Source: DATCHW01 sp036508135 (GTDB lineage: Bacteria; Bacteroidota; Ignavibacteria; Tepidaquicellales; Tepidaquicellaceae). From it: a stretch of DNA of 64,000 nucleotides. Within the stretch, counting starts at the first letter, position 1; each line of letters opens with the position of its first letter. The translations under genes and the position numbers were made by a program. The notes beneath the pieces were generated by a model. It was not told the DNA's origin. It did not search any database and was given only the letters and a program-made list of their open reading frames with translations. Shown here piece after piece: positions 51,160 through 60,753 of this stretch. Location: assembly GCA_036508135.1 (NCBI GenBank), contig DATCHW010000259.1:310001-374000 (forward strand), in the 5' to 3' direction.

Positions 51160-52584
51160 TTATGCTTGTAATTCTTTTGCTTTTTCTAAAACTTCCTCAA
51201 TGGTTCCCACCATATAGAAGGAATTTTCCGGTAAGTCATCATATTCACCGTTAATAATACCTTTGAATCCTTTTATTGTATTTTCGAGTGTAACATATTT
51301 ACCCGGTTTATTCGTGAATACTTCGGCAACATGGAAAGGTTGTGAGAGGAATTTCTGAATTTTTCTTGCTCGTGCAACAGTTATTTTATCTTCATCGGAT
51401 AATTCATCAATACCGAGGATATTGATAATATCCTGCAAGTCTTTGTAATTCTGAAGAATTTTTTTAACCCCTTGCGCAACATTATAGTGTTCTTCACCTA
51501 CGATTCTTGGAGAAAGAATTCTCGAAGTCGATGTAAGCGGATCTACGGCAGGATAAATTCCAAGTTCTGATATCTTCCTTGATAATTCGGTTGTAGCGTC
51601 AAGATGTGAAAACACAGTTGCCGGAGCAGGGTCAGTATAGTCGTCTGCAGGTACATATATTGCCTGAATTGATGTTATTGAACCTTTATTTGTTGAAGTA
51701 ATTCTTTCCTGAAGTGCACCCATTTCGCTGGCAAGAGTCGGCTGATATCCTACTGCAGAAGGCATTCTTCCAAGCAAAGCAGATACTTCAGATCCTGCCT
51801 GTGTAAATCTGAAAATATTATCAATGAATAATAGCACGTCTTTGCCCTGTTCGTCCCTGAAATATTCGGCGATTGTAAGTCCTGTTAATGCAACTCTTAA
51901 CCTTGCACCAGGGGGTTCATTCATTTGTCCGAATACTAAAGCAGTATTATTAATAACTCCTGATTCTGTCATTTCGACGTATAAGTCATTACCTTCTCTC
52001 GTTCTTTCACCCACACCTGCAAACACGGAAATACCTCCGTGGTGTTTTGCAATGTTATGTATTAATTCCTGTATGATAACAGTTTTGCCTACGCCGGCAC
52101 CGCCAAATAACCCTGTCTTACCTCCTTTTGTATATGGTTCCAGAAGGTCAATAACTTTTATACCTGTTTCGAACATTTCCTGTTTTGTTGTAAGGTCTTT
52201 AAATAAAGGGGGGTCGCGATGAATCGAGTAAAGCAAATCCGAAGTGATTTTCCCTTTACCGTCAATACTTTCACCGATAACATTGATAAGTCTTCCGAGA
52301 ACCTGATTGCCTACGGGAATTAGAATCGGTTTTCCTGTATCAACAGCATCCATTCCTCGAACCAAGCCATCCGTAGAATCCATAGCAACTGCCCTTACTC
52401 TTGATTCACCAAGGTGTTGCTGGACTTCAACTACCAAATCTTTTAATTCACCTTCTTCGGTTGTTTTTCTTTTAATAGTGATACAATTAAAAATCTGAGG
52501 GAGTGTTCCGCCACTAAAATCAATATCAACTACAGGTCCTATCACCTGCACAATTTTTCCTACATTTAAAACATTATTGGACAT
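51160..52584 (-). CDS. atpD: F-type ATP synthase beta subunit
   Basis: Catalytic F1 subunit of 474 residues. GKIVQVIGPVVDIDFSGG, Walker A GGAGVGKTVIIQEL, VFAGVGERTREGNDLY, the Walker B region (VLLFIDNIFRFTQAGSEVSALLGRMPSAVGYQPTLA), the P-loop partner GSITSIQAIYVPADDYTDPAPATVF and the DELSEED-like IDELSDEDKITV are all seen. Full length with a normal C-terminus (TIEEVLEKAKELQA). It heads a two-gene atpD-atpC unit 69 bases downstream of glmS. Confidence 0.98.
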   Translation of the reverse strand: MSNNVLNVGKIVQVIGPVVDIDFSGGTLPQIFNCITIKRKTTEEGELKDLVVEVQQHLGESRVRAVAMDSTDGLVRGMDAVDTGKPILIPVGNQVLGRLINVIGESIDGKGKITSDLLYSIHRDPPLFKDLTTKQEMFETGIKVIDLLEPYTKGGKTGLFGGAGVGKTVIIQELIHNIAKHHGGISVFAGVGERTREGNDLYVEMTESGVINNTALVFGQMNEPPGARLRVALTGLTIAEYFRDEQGKDVLLFIDNIFRFTQAGSEVSALLGRMPSAVGYQPTLASEMGALQERITSTNKGSITSIQAIYVPADDYTDPAPATVFSHLDATTELSRKISELGIYPAVDPLTSTSRILSPRIVGEEHYNVAQGVKKILQNYKDLQDIINILGIDELSDEDKITVARARKIQKFLSQPFHVAEVFTNKPGKYVTLENTIKGFKGIINGEYDDLPENSFYMVGTIEEVLEKAKELQA

Positions 52585-52653
52585 CTAAGTGAAAATTTTA
52601 ATTAACACAAATGAGAAATATATGAAATCTCAAATATACTTCAAATGGAGTAT

Positions 52654-54492
52654 TTATTCCACAGTGACACTTTTGGCAAGATTTCTGGGTCTATCGACGT
52701 CGGCTCCCCTCGCTGCAGCTATGTAATAAGCAAGAAATTGAAGCGGTATCACATTTATTATAGGCGCAAGCAAAGCCGCAACAGTAGGTACTCTTAACAC
52801 ATAATCGCAATATGAGTTTATGTTATCATCATCTTCGTTAGCTATAGCAATAATTTTTCCTTTCCGTGCTTTCACTTCTTCTATATTTGAAATAATCTTA
52901 TCATAAGTCCTGTCCTGCGGAGCTATGAACAGCACCGGCATATTTTGGTCTATCAGGGCAATAGGACCATGCTTCATTTCTGCAGCCGGATACCCTTCGG
53001 AATGTATGTATGATATTTCCTTAAGTTTCAAAGCACCTTCAAGAGCAATGGGGAAATTATAGCCCCTGCCAAGATAAAGAAAATTCTTTGAATCCACAAA
53101 TTCCAGTGCAATTTTCTTATATTCTTCTTTTTTCGAAATAACGTGTGCAATCTGTGCCGGTAATTGCTTAATATGGTTAGCGAGTCGTTTAAGAGTTTCA
53201 GGATCCAAAGTTTCATTCTCCGAGGCGATCATAAGTGTAATAAGTGCAAGAGACATCAACTGGCAGGTAAAAGCTTTCGTAGAAGCAACACCGATTTCCG
53301 GACCTGCGTGAATATAAGTTCCAGCATCCACTTCTCGTGCAATTGTACTTCCGATAACATTAACTATTCCTATTGTAGTAGCACCTTGTGCTTTCGCTTC
53401 TCTTAAAGCAGCAAGTGTATCAGCTGTTTCACCGCTTTGACTTATAAGAATGACAACATCATCAGGGTAGATAATAGGACGCCTGTAACGGAATTCGGAA
53501 GCATACTCTACTTCAGTTGGAATTCTGCAATATTGTTCGAGCATATACTCGCCGACTAAAGCCGAGTGCCAGGCAGTTCCACAGGCGGTAATGATAATTC
53601 TTTTAGCATTAAATAATTTTTCTGCAACTGATTCAAGACCTCCAAGTTTTACGATACCGGTATCAAAATTAATTCTCCCGCGATAAGTATTCTGTATCGA
53701 TTCCGGCTGCTCGCAGATTTCTTTAAGCATAAAATGGTCAAACCCTGCTTTCTCGATATGGCTTAATTCCATATCAAGTTCCTGGATTTCGCGGAATATA
53801 TCTTTATCTTCAATCGTTTTAAGATGAAATCCTTTTCTTGTGATAATTGCCATTTCACCATCTTCAAGATAAATAACATTTTTTGTATAATTAATAATTG
53901 CGGAAGCATCCGATGCTATTATAGTTTCACCCTGACCTATGCCAAGCATTAAGGGGCTGCCCTTTCTTGCTGCAATAATTTTATCCGGTTCATTAATATT
54001 TAAGCATGCTATACCGTAAGTACCTTCCACTTCACTGAGTGCCAGTCTTACTGAGATTTCGAAGCTATTAGTATTTTTATAATGATGATGGATAAGGTCA
54101 GCAAGAATTTCTGTATCTGTATCGGTATTAAATTTATACCCCTCTTTAGATAAGCGAACTTTGAGGGTTTTATAGTTTTCAATAATACCATTATGTACAA
54201 TAGTGATTTCATTATACATATCTGAGTGAGGATGAGCATTTAAATCATTTGGTTCACCGTGAGTAGCCCATCTCGTGTGTCCAATCCCGATGGTACCATA
54301 AAATTTTTGGGGATCGATTTGATCTTCTAAATCCGTAACTTTACCTGCTTTTTTAAAATTGACTATCTCATTTTTGGAATTTACGATTGAGATTCCGGCA
54401 GAATCATATCCGCGGTATTCAAGTCTTTTTAGTCCATCAAGAATAATAGGGAGAGAATTTTTTTTACCTATGTATCCTACAATTCCGCACAT
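52654..54492 (-). CDS. glmS: Glutamine:fructose-6-phosphate aminotransferase (isomerizing)
   Basis: Makes glucosamine-6-phosphate for UDP-GlcNAc, hence for peptidoglycan and for the epimerase substrate elsewhere in this window. 612 residues: N-terminal glutaminase domain with Cys2 (MCGIVGYIG), GHTRWATHGEPND and the substrate loop EDGEMA; then two SIS domains with ACGTAWHSALVGEYMLE, SQSGETADTLAALREAKAQGA and LGRGYNFPIALEGALKLKEISYIHSEGYPAAEMKHGP; end DRPRNLAKSVTVE. An AAGGAG ribosome binding site precedes the ATG. No leader ribozyme or riboswitch was recognised in the 62 bases before the terminator region. Confidence 0.98.
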   Translation of the reverse strand: MCGIVGYIGKKNSLPIILDGLKRLEYRGYDSAGISIVNSKNEIVNFKKAGKVTDLEDQIDPQKFYGTIGIGHTRWATHGEPNDLNAHPHSDMYNEITIVHNGIIENYKTLKVRLSKEGYKFNTDTDTEILADLIHHHYKNTNSFEISVRLALSEVEGTYGIACLNINEPDKIIAARKGSPLMLGIGQGETIIASDASAIINYTKNVIYLEDGEMAIITRKGFHLKTIEDKDIFREIQELDMELSHIEKAGFDHFMLKEICEQPESIQNTYRGRINFDTGIVKLGGLESVAEKLFNAKRIIITACGTAWHSALVGEYMLEQYCRIPTEVEYASEFRYRRPIIYPDDVVILISQSGETADTLAALREAKAQGATTIGIVNVIGSTIAREVDAGTYIHAGPEIGVASTKAFTCQLMSLALITLMIASENETLDPETLKRLANHIKQLPAQIAHVISKKEEYKKIALEFVDSKNFLYLGRGYNFPIALEGALKLKEISYIHSEGYPAAEMKHGPIALIDQNMPVLFIAPQDRTYDKIISNIEEVKARKGKIIAIANEDDDNINSYCDYVLRVPTVAALLAPIINVIPLQFLAYYIAAARGADVDRPRNLAKSVTVE

Positions 54493-54554
54493 TTATTACT
54501 CCTTTATTATTTTTTCAGTTATATAATTTAATCAAAATAACTAAATATAAAAAC

Positions 54555-54577
54555 AAAAACCGTAATTAACGGTTTTT
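54555..54577 (-). terminator. Rho-independent terminator of the nuo operon
   Basis: Perfect 9-bp stem (54555-54563 with 54569-54577) and a 5-nt loop, with an A/T-rich flank on both sides. It lies 57 bases after nuoN and upstream of glmS, so it ends the nuo transcript; the flank also allows weak action on the other strand. Confidence 0.75.
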
Positions 54578-54633
54578 ATTTTACAAAATTAATATTTAAA
54601 TACTTAAAGTTTTATTATCTAATTCAGAAATAT

Positions 54634-56115
54634 TTATTTGAATCCGAACATTGTTGCCGAACTCTCAGCTAATTTTAGCAAAGGTGTAAAATAAAGTCCA
54701 AAAAACAATACCGGAATAACGAATAAAGCTAAAATCAGATAATTTGAGAAACTGTATGTAATTTTATATTCTGACTTTCTGTTTTTAGCAAAAAACATAA
54801 CTTTTAAAACCTTGACATAGAAGAATAAAGAAATAACGCTGTTTATCATTGCAACAAGAGCAAGCCATGCCATATCGGCTTTAATAAGGGTCGAAAATAT
54901 ATAAAATTTCCCTATAAACCCAACTGTAGCTGGAATTCCCGAAAGTGAAAACATAAATATTGCCATAGCAACCCCTATAACAGGAGCTCTGAATCCGATA
55001 CCTGCCATATCCTCGATATTGTCAGTTTTTAATTTATTGGATATTAAAATCACGACGTAAAAAGCACCGAGATTCATAAACAAATAAGCGCCAAAATATA
55101 TTAAAATTGCCGTTATTCCCATTTGATTTAAGACTGTTAATCCGAGAAGCATATAGCCCGTGTGAGCAATTGAAGAATAAGCGAGCAGTCTTTTAATACT
55201 TGATTGCCATAAAGCGACCATATTTCCGAGCAGCATAGATGCTATTGAAGCGACTATTATTATTTCATTCCATTTTATAGATGCAATTACTGCCCATGTT
55301 CCGTTTGCATCGACTTTAACGAATGTATATAACAAGAACCTTATGAGCATTGCCATACCTGCCGCCGATGATGTTACGGAAAGAAAAGCTCCGACAGGAA
55401 TTGGTGCACCCTCATAAACATCCGGAGTCCAGAACTGAAACGGAACAGATGATATTTTATAACCGATCCCGGCAAGGATCATTATGATAGATATTATTAT
55501 CGCCGGGTTATTTGCATTTGCTGATGAAATGAACTGGTTAATTTTCAATAAGTCGAGAGAGCCGGTGAATCCGTATAAAATGGTTATTCCGAACAGCATA
55601 ATACCTGAGGAAGCTGCCCCGTATATTATGTACTTCATTGAGGCTTCAGAGGATCTTTTATCCCTTTTTGAATAACCGGCAAGAACATAAGAAGATAAAC
55701 TTGCGAGTTCGAGTGAAAGATACATCATTAAAAGATTAACTGCGGAAGCCATTAGAAATGCGCCTCCTGTAAGACCAAGCATCAACGTGATATGTTCATT
55801 TTTGTGTACTGAATTTTTTATTTCTTTGGAAACTCCGAAAAATAATATCACCAGCAACGTGGAAGCAACAAATATGTATTTGAAAAATAATCCCATACCA
55901 TCTATTACAAGTAAATCACTGAAGAATCTGGTCTTCACTCCTGACTGATTGATAAGAAAGTATAAACTTATAAGTAATCCGATTGCCGCTGCAAAAGAAA
56001 CAATAATTGATTTTCTATTAAGTATTACATCGAGAATCAGACAGACCAGTAATGTAGTAAATACGGCTATCTCGGGATAAAAATTGCTTAAATTATTTAA
56101 TAGCTGTGCCTGCAC
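54634..56115 (-). CDS. nuoN: NADH-quinone oxidoreductase subunit N
   Basis: Antiporter-like membrane subunit of complex I with 493 residues and about 14 TM helices. Diagnostic parts: LMMYLSLELASLSSYVLAGYSKRDKRSSEASMKYIIYGAASSGIMLFG, YKISSVPFQFWTPDVYEGAPIPVGAFLSVTSSAAGMA (with the conserved Lys of TM7 region and Pro-rich loop), RLLAYSSIAHTGYMLLGL and FMFSLSGIPATVGFIGKFYIF. Last gene of the operon, followed by the terminator. It pumps protons together with NuoM and NuoL. Confidence 0.96.
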   Translation of the reverse strand: MQAQLLNNLSNFYPEIAVFTTLLVCLILDVILNRKSIIVSFAAAIGLLISLYFLINQSGVKTRFFSDLLVIDGMGLFFKYIFVASTLLVILFFGVSKEIKNSVHKNEHITLMLGLTGGAFLMASAVNLLMMYLSLELASLSSYVLAGYSKRDKRSSEASMKYIIYGAASSGIMLFGITILYGFTGSLDLLKINQFISSANANNPAIIISIIMILAGIGYKISSVPFQFWTPDVYEGAPIPVGAFLSVTSSAAGMAMLIRFLLYTFVKVDANGTWAVIASIKWNEIIIVASIASMLLGNMVALWQSSIKRLLAYSSIAHTGYMLLGLTVLNQMGITAILIYFGAYLFMNLGAFYVVILISNKLKTDNIEDMAGIGFRAPVIGVAMAIFMFSLSGIPATVGFIGKFYIFSTLIKADMAWLALVAMINSVISLFFYVKVLKVMFFAKNRKSEYKITYSFSNYLILALFVIPVLFFGLYFTPLLKLAESSATMFGFK

Positions 56116-56147
56116 AAACTTAAATATTTAGATTTATAAAATCAAAA

Positions 56148-57725
56148 TTAATTTCCTATTACCATTCCGCCCGCACCTGTAACTATATTTACTAACAGAT
56201 TTACAGAGCTTGATATTAAATGCAGAAATGGCGAAGGATAAATACCTAAAAATATTATAATAATGACCAAAGGAACTGCACTTAGCAATTCCCTTCCGTT
56301 AATATCTGTTATTGAATTCCATTTTTCGGGTAAACTTCCAAAGAAAACCCTTTGCAAGGTCCAGAGTAGATATGCAGCATTCAATACAATTCCAAGAGTT
56401 GAAATAATTGCGATTACTCTTATAACAGGATTACTGAAACTGCCGAGGAAAACAAATGCTTCACTGATAAAGCCACTTAAACCCGGAAGACCTAACGCAG
56501 CAAAGAATGCAATTATAACAACACTGAAATACTTAGGCATCTTATTTGCAATTCCGCCAAATTCATTTAATCCTCTTGTATGCGCCCTGTCATAAATCAC
56601 ACCTACCATCAAGAAGAGAACTGCTGTAATTGTACCGTGATTGAACATCTGGAATATTGCACCATTAATTCCGATGCTTGTATTTGATGCCATTCCGAGC
56701 AGTACATATCCCATATGTGAAACGGATGAGTATGCAATTAGTTTTTTGAAATCCGTTTGAGCCATTGCACACAAAGCTCCATAAATAATATTTATCATAC
56801 CAAGAATTGCCATCGGATACATAAAATACATTGTTGCATCGGGGAATAGAGGATAAGATATTCTTAATATTCCGTACGTTCCCATTTTAAGCAGTACTCC
56901 TGCAAGTATGACTGATATAGCCGTAGGGGCTTCCACGTGAGCATCGGGTAACCACGTATGAAACGGGAAAACAGGTACTTTTATCGCAAAACCTATGAAC
57001 AATGCTGCGAACGCCAATAATCTGATATTAGAACCAACACCTCCGAGAAGACTGCCTGACTGCTTTACAAGAGATATTAAATTGAACGTATGCATTTTTG
57101 TCTGAGGATCTACCGAACTGAAATATAATGCGATGATTGTAATCAAGATAAATACGCTGCCAAATAAAGTATATAAGAAAAATTTGATGGCTGCATATTC
57201 TCTTCTGGGACCACCCCAGATTCCAATCAGGAAGTACATAGGTAAAAGCATCACTTCCCAGAAAATGAAAAATAGGAAAAGATCTAAAGCACAAAATACA
57301 CCGAGCATTCCTGTTACAAGAAACAGGTATAATGCATAATATCCTTTTTCATTTTTTGTAACACTGAACGATGCAATTGCACCCATAAAACTGACTATGG
57401 CAGTAAGAAATATCATTGTGATAGAAATTCCATCCAAACCGACGAAGTACTCAATATGGATACCGCCGAAGAGATTTACGTCAATCCAGGAAACTCTTTC
57501 AACGAACTGCAGAGTTTCAAATGAATTTATTCCTGCTTTTGCAGCGTCATAATTAATATATAAAACAACTGATAGCACCACCAGCAAGAAAGTAAAAAAG
57601 ACTGATATGTACTTAATCGATTTCGTCATAGACTTCGGTATCAGCAGTGTGATAACCATACCAAGTATGGGCAGGAATATCATCCAGCTCAGGATACCAA
57701 GACCAAGTATTTTATATTCAGGCAT
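56148..57725 (-). CDS. nuoM: NADH-quinone oxidoreductase subunit M
   Basis: Antiporter-like complex I subunit, 525 residues. LFLFFIFWEVMLLPMYFLIGIWGGPRREYAAIKFFLYTLFGSVFIL, FAIKVPVFPFHTWLPDAHVEAPTAISVILAGVLLKMGTYGILRI, KLIAYSSVSHMGYVLLGM and AALGLPGLSGFISEAFVFLG are NuoM signatures. I start at the ATG at 57725 (MPEYKILGLGIL...). A longer frame from 57794 exists, but its first 23 residues would be read through the tRNA-Leu gene, so it is rejected. 43 bases of spacer separate it from that tRNA. Confidence 0.96.
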   Translation of the reverse strand: MPEYKILGLGILSWMIFLPILGMVITLLIPKSMTKSIKYISVFFTFLLVVLSVVLYINYDAAKAGINSFETLQFVERVSWIDVNLFGGIHIEYFVGLDGISITMIFLTAIVSFMGAIASFSVTKNEKGYYALYLFLVTGMLGVFCALDLFLFFIFWEVMLLPMYFLIGIWGGPRREYAAIKFFLYTLFGSVFILITIIALYFSSVDPQTKMHTFNLISLVKQSGSLLGGVGSNIRLLAFAALFIGFAIKVPVFPFHTWLPDAHVEAPTAISVILAGVLLKMGTYGILRISYPLFPDATMYFMYPMAILGMINIIYGALCAMAQTDFKKLIAYSSVSHMGYVLLGMASNTSIGINGAIFQMFNHGTITAVLFLMVGVIYDRAHTRGLNEFGGIANKMPKYFSVVIIAFFAALGLPGLSGFISEAFVFLGSFSNPVIRVIAIISTLGIVLNAAYLLWTLQRVFFGSLPEKWNSITDINGRELLSAVPLVIIIIFLGIYPSPFLHLISSSVNLLVNIVTGAGGMVIGN

Positions 57726-57767
57726 AATGAATAATAAATTATTAACTTCAAATTTTAAAATAACAAG

Positions 57768-57853
57768 TGCCGAAAGAGGGAGTCGAACCCTCACGGGATT
57801 TGAGTCCCGCTGGATTTTGAGTCCAGTGCGTCTGCCAATTCCGCCATTTCGGC
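57768..57853 (-). tRNA. tRNA-Leu (CAA)
   Basis: 86-nt class II tRNA: acceptor GCCGAAA with UUUCGGC, discriminator A, anticodon loop CUCAAAA giving CAA between CUGGA/UCCAG stems, a long variable arm (GCGGGACUCAAAUCCCG) and T-arm GAGGG-UUCGACU-CCCUC. It sits on the same strand between nuoL (20 bases downstream of its stop) and nuoM (43 bases before its ATG), so the nuo transcript must be cut through it. Confidence 0.96.
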
Positions 57854-57872
57854 ATTATAAAAGAACTTTTGT

Positions 57873-59897
57873 TTAAATAACTCTCAGAACGAAATATAAA
57901 ATTAAAATTCCAAATACAGCAAATGCTAAATAAGTTTGAATTTTTCCTGTTTGTACTTTTCTGAATATCAATCCAAAGAATCCCGCAAAACCTCCTGCGA
58001 GGTTTACTAGTGTATCTACAAAATAATTATCAAATTTTCCGGTAAACTTTGAAGTAAAATATGTCAAAGAGGCAGACCCGTTTACGATTCCATCAACAAT
58101 TTTTGCATCAAACCATGCAAGTACTCTTGCTGAAAGCATTGTGAATGCCACCGCAGTTTTATCATATAATTCATCAAAGTACCATTTATTGAGAGAGAAA
58201 TTATATAATGGTCTTATTGCATTAGTAATTTTTTCAACATCAAGTTTCTTCCAGTAGTAAAGCAAATATGCCATTAAAATTCCTATACTTGAAATAGCGA
58301 GTGACAGCAGCATCGCAGTATAATGAGATTGATGTACTGCTTCTTTGAACTCTATTGCATCGAGAATATGATAAATGGCTCCTTTAGTCCCTCTTAAAAT
58401 TGATTCTGGAGCTTTTAGGACTTCCATGAACCATCCCCCATCCGCAGTCAACGGATTAAATGAATAGAAGAAAAAGAATGAGAGCACCGATAGAAGTATT
58501 AAAGGAAATGTCATTACCCAGGGTGATTCGTGGCAATGGTCATATTTTTCTTTATTCCTCGGCTCGCCAAAAAAAGTTAAGATGACTACCCTGAACATGT
58601 AAAAAGCAGTTAAGCCGGCAACAGTAAAGGCAATGAACGGAATCAGATAATTAATACCCCCGTTTTCCTTAGCGAATGCAAGAGTCGCAGCGAGAATTGA
58701 ATCTTTGCTTAGAAATCCGGAAGTAAACGGTACACCCGATATTGCCAAAGTTGAAATCAGGAAAGTATAAAAAGTGATAGGCATCTTTTTTCTTAAGCCG
58801 CCCATCTCGCGGATATCCTGGACGTGGTGCATCGCATAAATAATAGAACCTGAACCGAGGAACAAGCACGCTTTAAAAAATGCATGCGTTGTCAAATGAA
58901 ACATTGCAAATGAATATGCACCGATTCCGTGAGCCATAACCATATATCCTAATTGACTGATGGTGGAATATGCAAGAACTTTTTTGATATCATTTTGTGT
59001 GATGGCAATAGTTGCAGATATGAAAGCGGTAATTGCTCCGGTATAAGCAATAACAGTCAGAGCATCTGCAGAAAGCATAACGAATACTCTTGCAAGCATA
59101 TACACACCTGCAGCCACCATTGTTGCGGCGTGAATCAATGCCGATACAGGTGTGGGACCTTCCATAGCATCGGGAAGCCACACGTGTAAAGGAAACTGAG
59201 CTGACTTACCTACTGCTCCCATAAATAGCAGAATTCCTGTTGCAGTAAGCCACGCACCTGATAATTTTCCAGCCTCAATTCCGGCAAAAATATCTGTAAA
59301 AGTGAAAGTACCAAGGAACGTAAATATAATCATTATTCCTGTAAAGAAACCAATATCACCGATTCTGTTAACAATAAATGCTTTTTTAGCGGCTTCCTGC
59401 GGAGCTTTTTTCTCATACCAGAAACCAATCAGAAGATATGAACTGATACCTACTAATTCCCAAAAAACGTACATTAGAAGAAGATTATTCGTTAGCACAA
59501 TACCAAGCATTGAAAATGTGAATAATCCCAGATGTGCAAAATACCTGCTATACTTTGAATCTCCTTCCATATATTTAATGGAGAACAAGTGTACAACTGC
59601 ACTTATCAGGTTAACAACCACCAGCATTACACAGGATATACTATCTAAAACAACTCCTGCTTTTAATCTTGTAGTTTCGGTTCCGAGATTGATCCACTCT
59701 ACCGTAAAAGAAATACCGCCGTCTGTGACATACCTGATAAAAATATAAATTGACAGAAACAGGTTTACAAATAATATTGATGTAGAGAACCAATTACCGT
59801 TTCCCGGCATTTTCTTCCCGAAGAAAGAAATAACGAGAAACGATATCATCGGTAATATCAGAACTACTAAGGAAAGCGTTATTAAAGAAAAATCCAT
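57873..59897 (-). CDS. nuoL: NADH-quinone oxidoreductase subunit L
   Basis: Largest antiporter-like complex I subunit, 674 residues. Signatures: LTNNLLLMYVFWELVGISSYLLIGFWYEKKAPQEAAKKAFIVNRIGDIGFF, GKSAQFPLHVWLPDAMEGPTPVSALIHAATMVAAGVYMLAR, VLAYSTISQLGYMVMAHG, FHLTTHAFFKACLFLGSGSIIYAMHHVQDIREMGGLRKKMP, followed by the piston-helix C-terminal region and last TM. Complete N- and C-termini. The ATG lies 24 bases after nuoK's stop. It transports protons with NuoM/NuoN. Confidence 0.97.
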   Translation of the reverse strand: MDFSLITLSLVVLILPMISFLVISFFGKKMPGNGNWFSTSILFVNLFLSIYIFIRYVTDGGISFTVEWINLGTETTRLKAGVVLDSISCVMLVVVNLISAVVHLFSIKYMEGDSKYSRYFAHLGLFTFSMLGIVLTNNLLLMYVFWELVGISSYLLIGFWYEKKAPQEAAKKAFIVNRIGDIGFFTGIMIIFTFLGTFTFTDIFAGIEAGKLSGAWLTATGILLFMGAVGKSAQFPLHVWLPDAMEGPTPVSALIHAATMVAAGVYMLARVFVMLSADALTVIAYTGAITAFISATIAITQNDIKKVLAYSTISQLGYMVMAHGIGAYSFAMFHLTTHAFFKACLFLGSGSIIYAMHHVQDIREMGGLRKKMPITFYTFLISTLAISGVPFTSGFLSKDSILAATLAFAKENGGINYLIPFIAFTVAGLTAFYMFRVVILTFFGEPRNKEKYDHCHESPWVMTFPLILLSVLSFFFFYSFNPLTADGGWFMEVLKAPESILRGTKGAIYHILDAIEFKEAVHQSHYTAMLLSLAISSIGILMAYLLYYWKKLDVEKITNAIRPLYNFSLNKWYFDELYDKTAVAFTMLSARVLAWFDAKIVDGIVNGSASLTYFTSKFTGKFDNYFVDTLVNLAGGFAGFFGLIFRKVQTGKIQTYLAFAVFGILILYFVLRVI

Positions 59898-59921
59898 TTT
59901 GATAATTATAAACTTATTAAA

Positions 59922-60230
59922 TTATTCTTTCATATTATCTACTTCATCAATATTTACAGTTGAGAAGTTATTATATAAATTTAAAACTATTCCCAATGCA
60001 ATAGCTGCTTCTGCCACTGCGAGAATGATAACAAAAATTGCTACTACCTGTCCATCGACCCCTAAACCTCCGTATTTTGAGAAAGCAATGAGATTAATAT
60101 TACAGGCATTCAATATTAATTCAATTCCCATTAAAACAAGGATAGCATTTTTTCTCGAAATAAGGGCGTACAACCCAATTCCAAAAACTACGGTACTTAA
60201 AATGAGAAAATGATTTAATCCTACTTCCAT
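59922..60230 (-). CDS. nuoK: NADH-quinone oxidoreductase subunit K
   Basis: Small three-TM complex I subunit of 102 residues: MEVGLNHFLILSTVVFGIGLYALISRKNAILVLMGIELILNACNINLIAFSKYG with the two conserved membrane Glu residues, then DGQVVAIFVIILAVAEAAIALGIVLNLY. I place the start at the ATG at 60230, the usual length for NuoK; a frame from 60278 would add 16 polar residues overlapping nuoJ. It lies four bases after the stop of nuoJ. Confidence 0.96.
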   Translation of the reverse strand: MEVGLNHFLILSTVVFGIGLYALISRKNAILVLMGIELILNACNINLIAFSKYGGLGVDGQVVAIFVIILAVAEAAIALGIVLNLYNNFSTVNIDEVDNMKE

Positions 60231-60234
60231 ATAA

Positions 60235-60741
60235 TTATTTAATTGTTTTTTCTTTTCTTGAGTACATTGCTGCACCAATTAATGCGATCAGAAGAATTAT
60301 CGATGCAACTTCAAAAGGTAATAGATAATCTGTCAATAATAGTTTTCCGATGGCATTAATAGTTATATCATTCTTAGATGGTTCCGGTACTGTTTTCCAG
60401 TTTGTAGTGAGCATAATAAACACAAGCACACCTGTTAACCCTGCAACAAATAGTATCGCAGGTAAATCACTGAGATTTTTAGTTTTCAGGTCGAGGTTTG
60501 TTATTTTACTTGTCAGCATTATACCGAATATAAGCAGTACGAGAATGCCGCCAATATAAACCATAATCTGTGTAATCGCAAGAAAATCTGCATACAAAAG
60601 AACATAAATAGCAGCTATTGCAAAAAGTGTAATAAACAGGGATACGGCAGAGTGTATAATGTTCTTCGTAGATACGACATACACTGCCGATACAACGATT
60701 ATTAATGCAAACAAATAAAATAAAATTGAATAAAGTGACAT
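60235..60741 (-). CDS. nuoJ: NADH-quinone oxidoreductase subunit J
   Basis: Five-TM complex I subunit of 168 residues. FYLFALIIVVSAVYVVSTKNIIHSAVSLFITLFAIAAIYVLLYADFLAITQIMVYIGGILVLLIFGIMLT is the NuoJ signature with the pi-bulge helix region; the end VASIILLIALIGAAMYSRKEKTIK is also typical. Spacing to nuoI is 12 bases. Confidence 0.95.
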   Translation of the reverse strand: MSLYSILFYLFALIIVVSAVYVVSTKNIIHSAVSLFITLFAIAAIYVLLYADFLAITQIMVYIGGILVLLIFGIMLTSKITNLDLKTKNLSDLPAILFVAGLTGVLVFIMLTTNWKTVPEPSKNDITINAIGKLLLTDYLLPFEVASIILLIALIGAAMYSRKEKTIK

Positions 60742-60753
60742 TACTAAAATCTT

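Noticed and set aside
57726..57794. Longer start for nuoM at 57794
   Set aside because: It would be translated from inside the tRNA-Leu gene; the ATG at 57725 gives a normal NuoM N-terminus.
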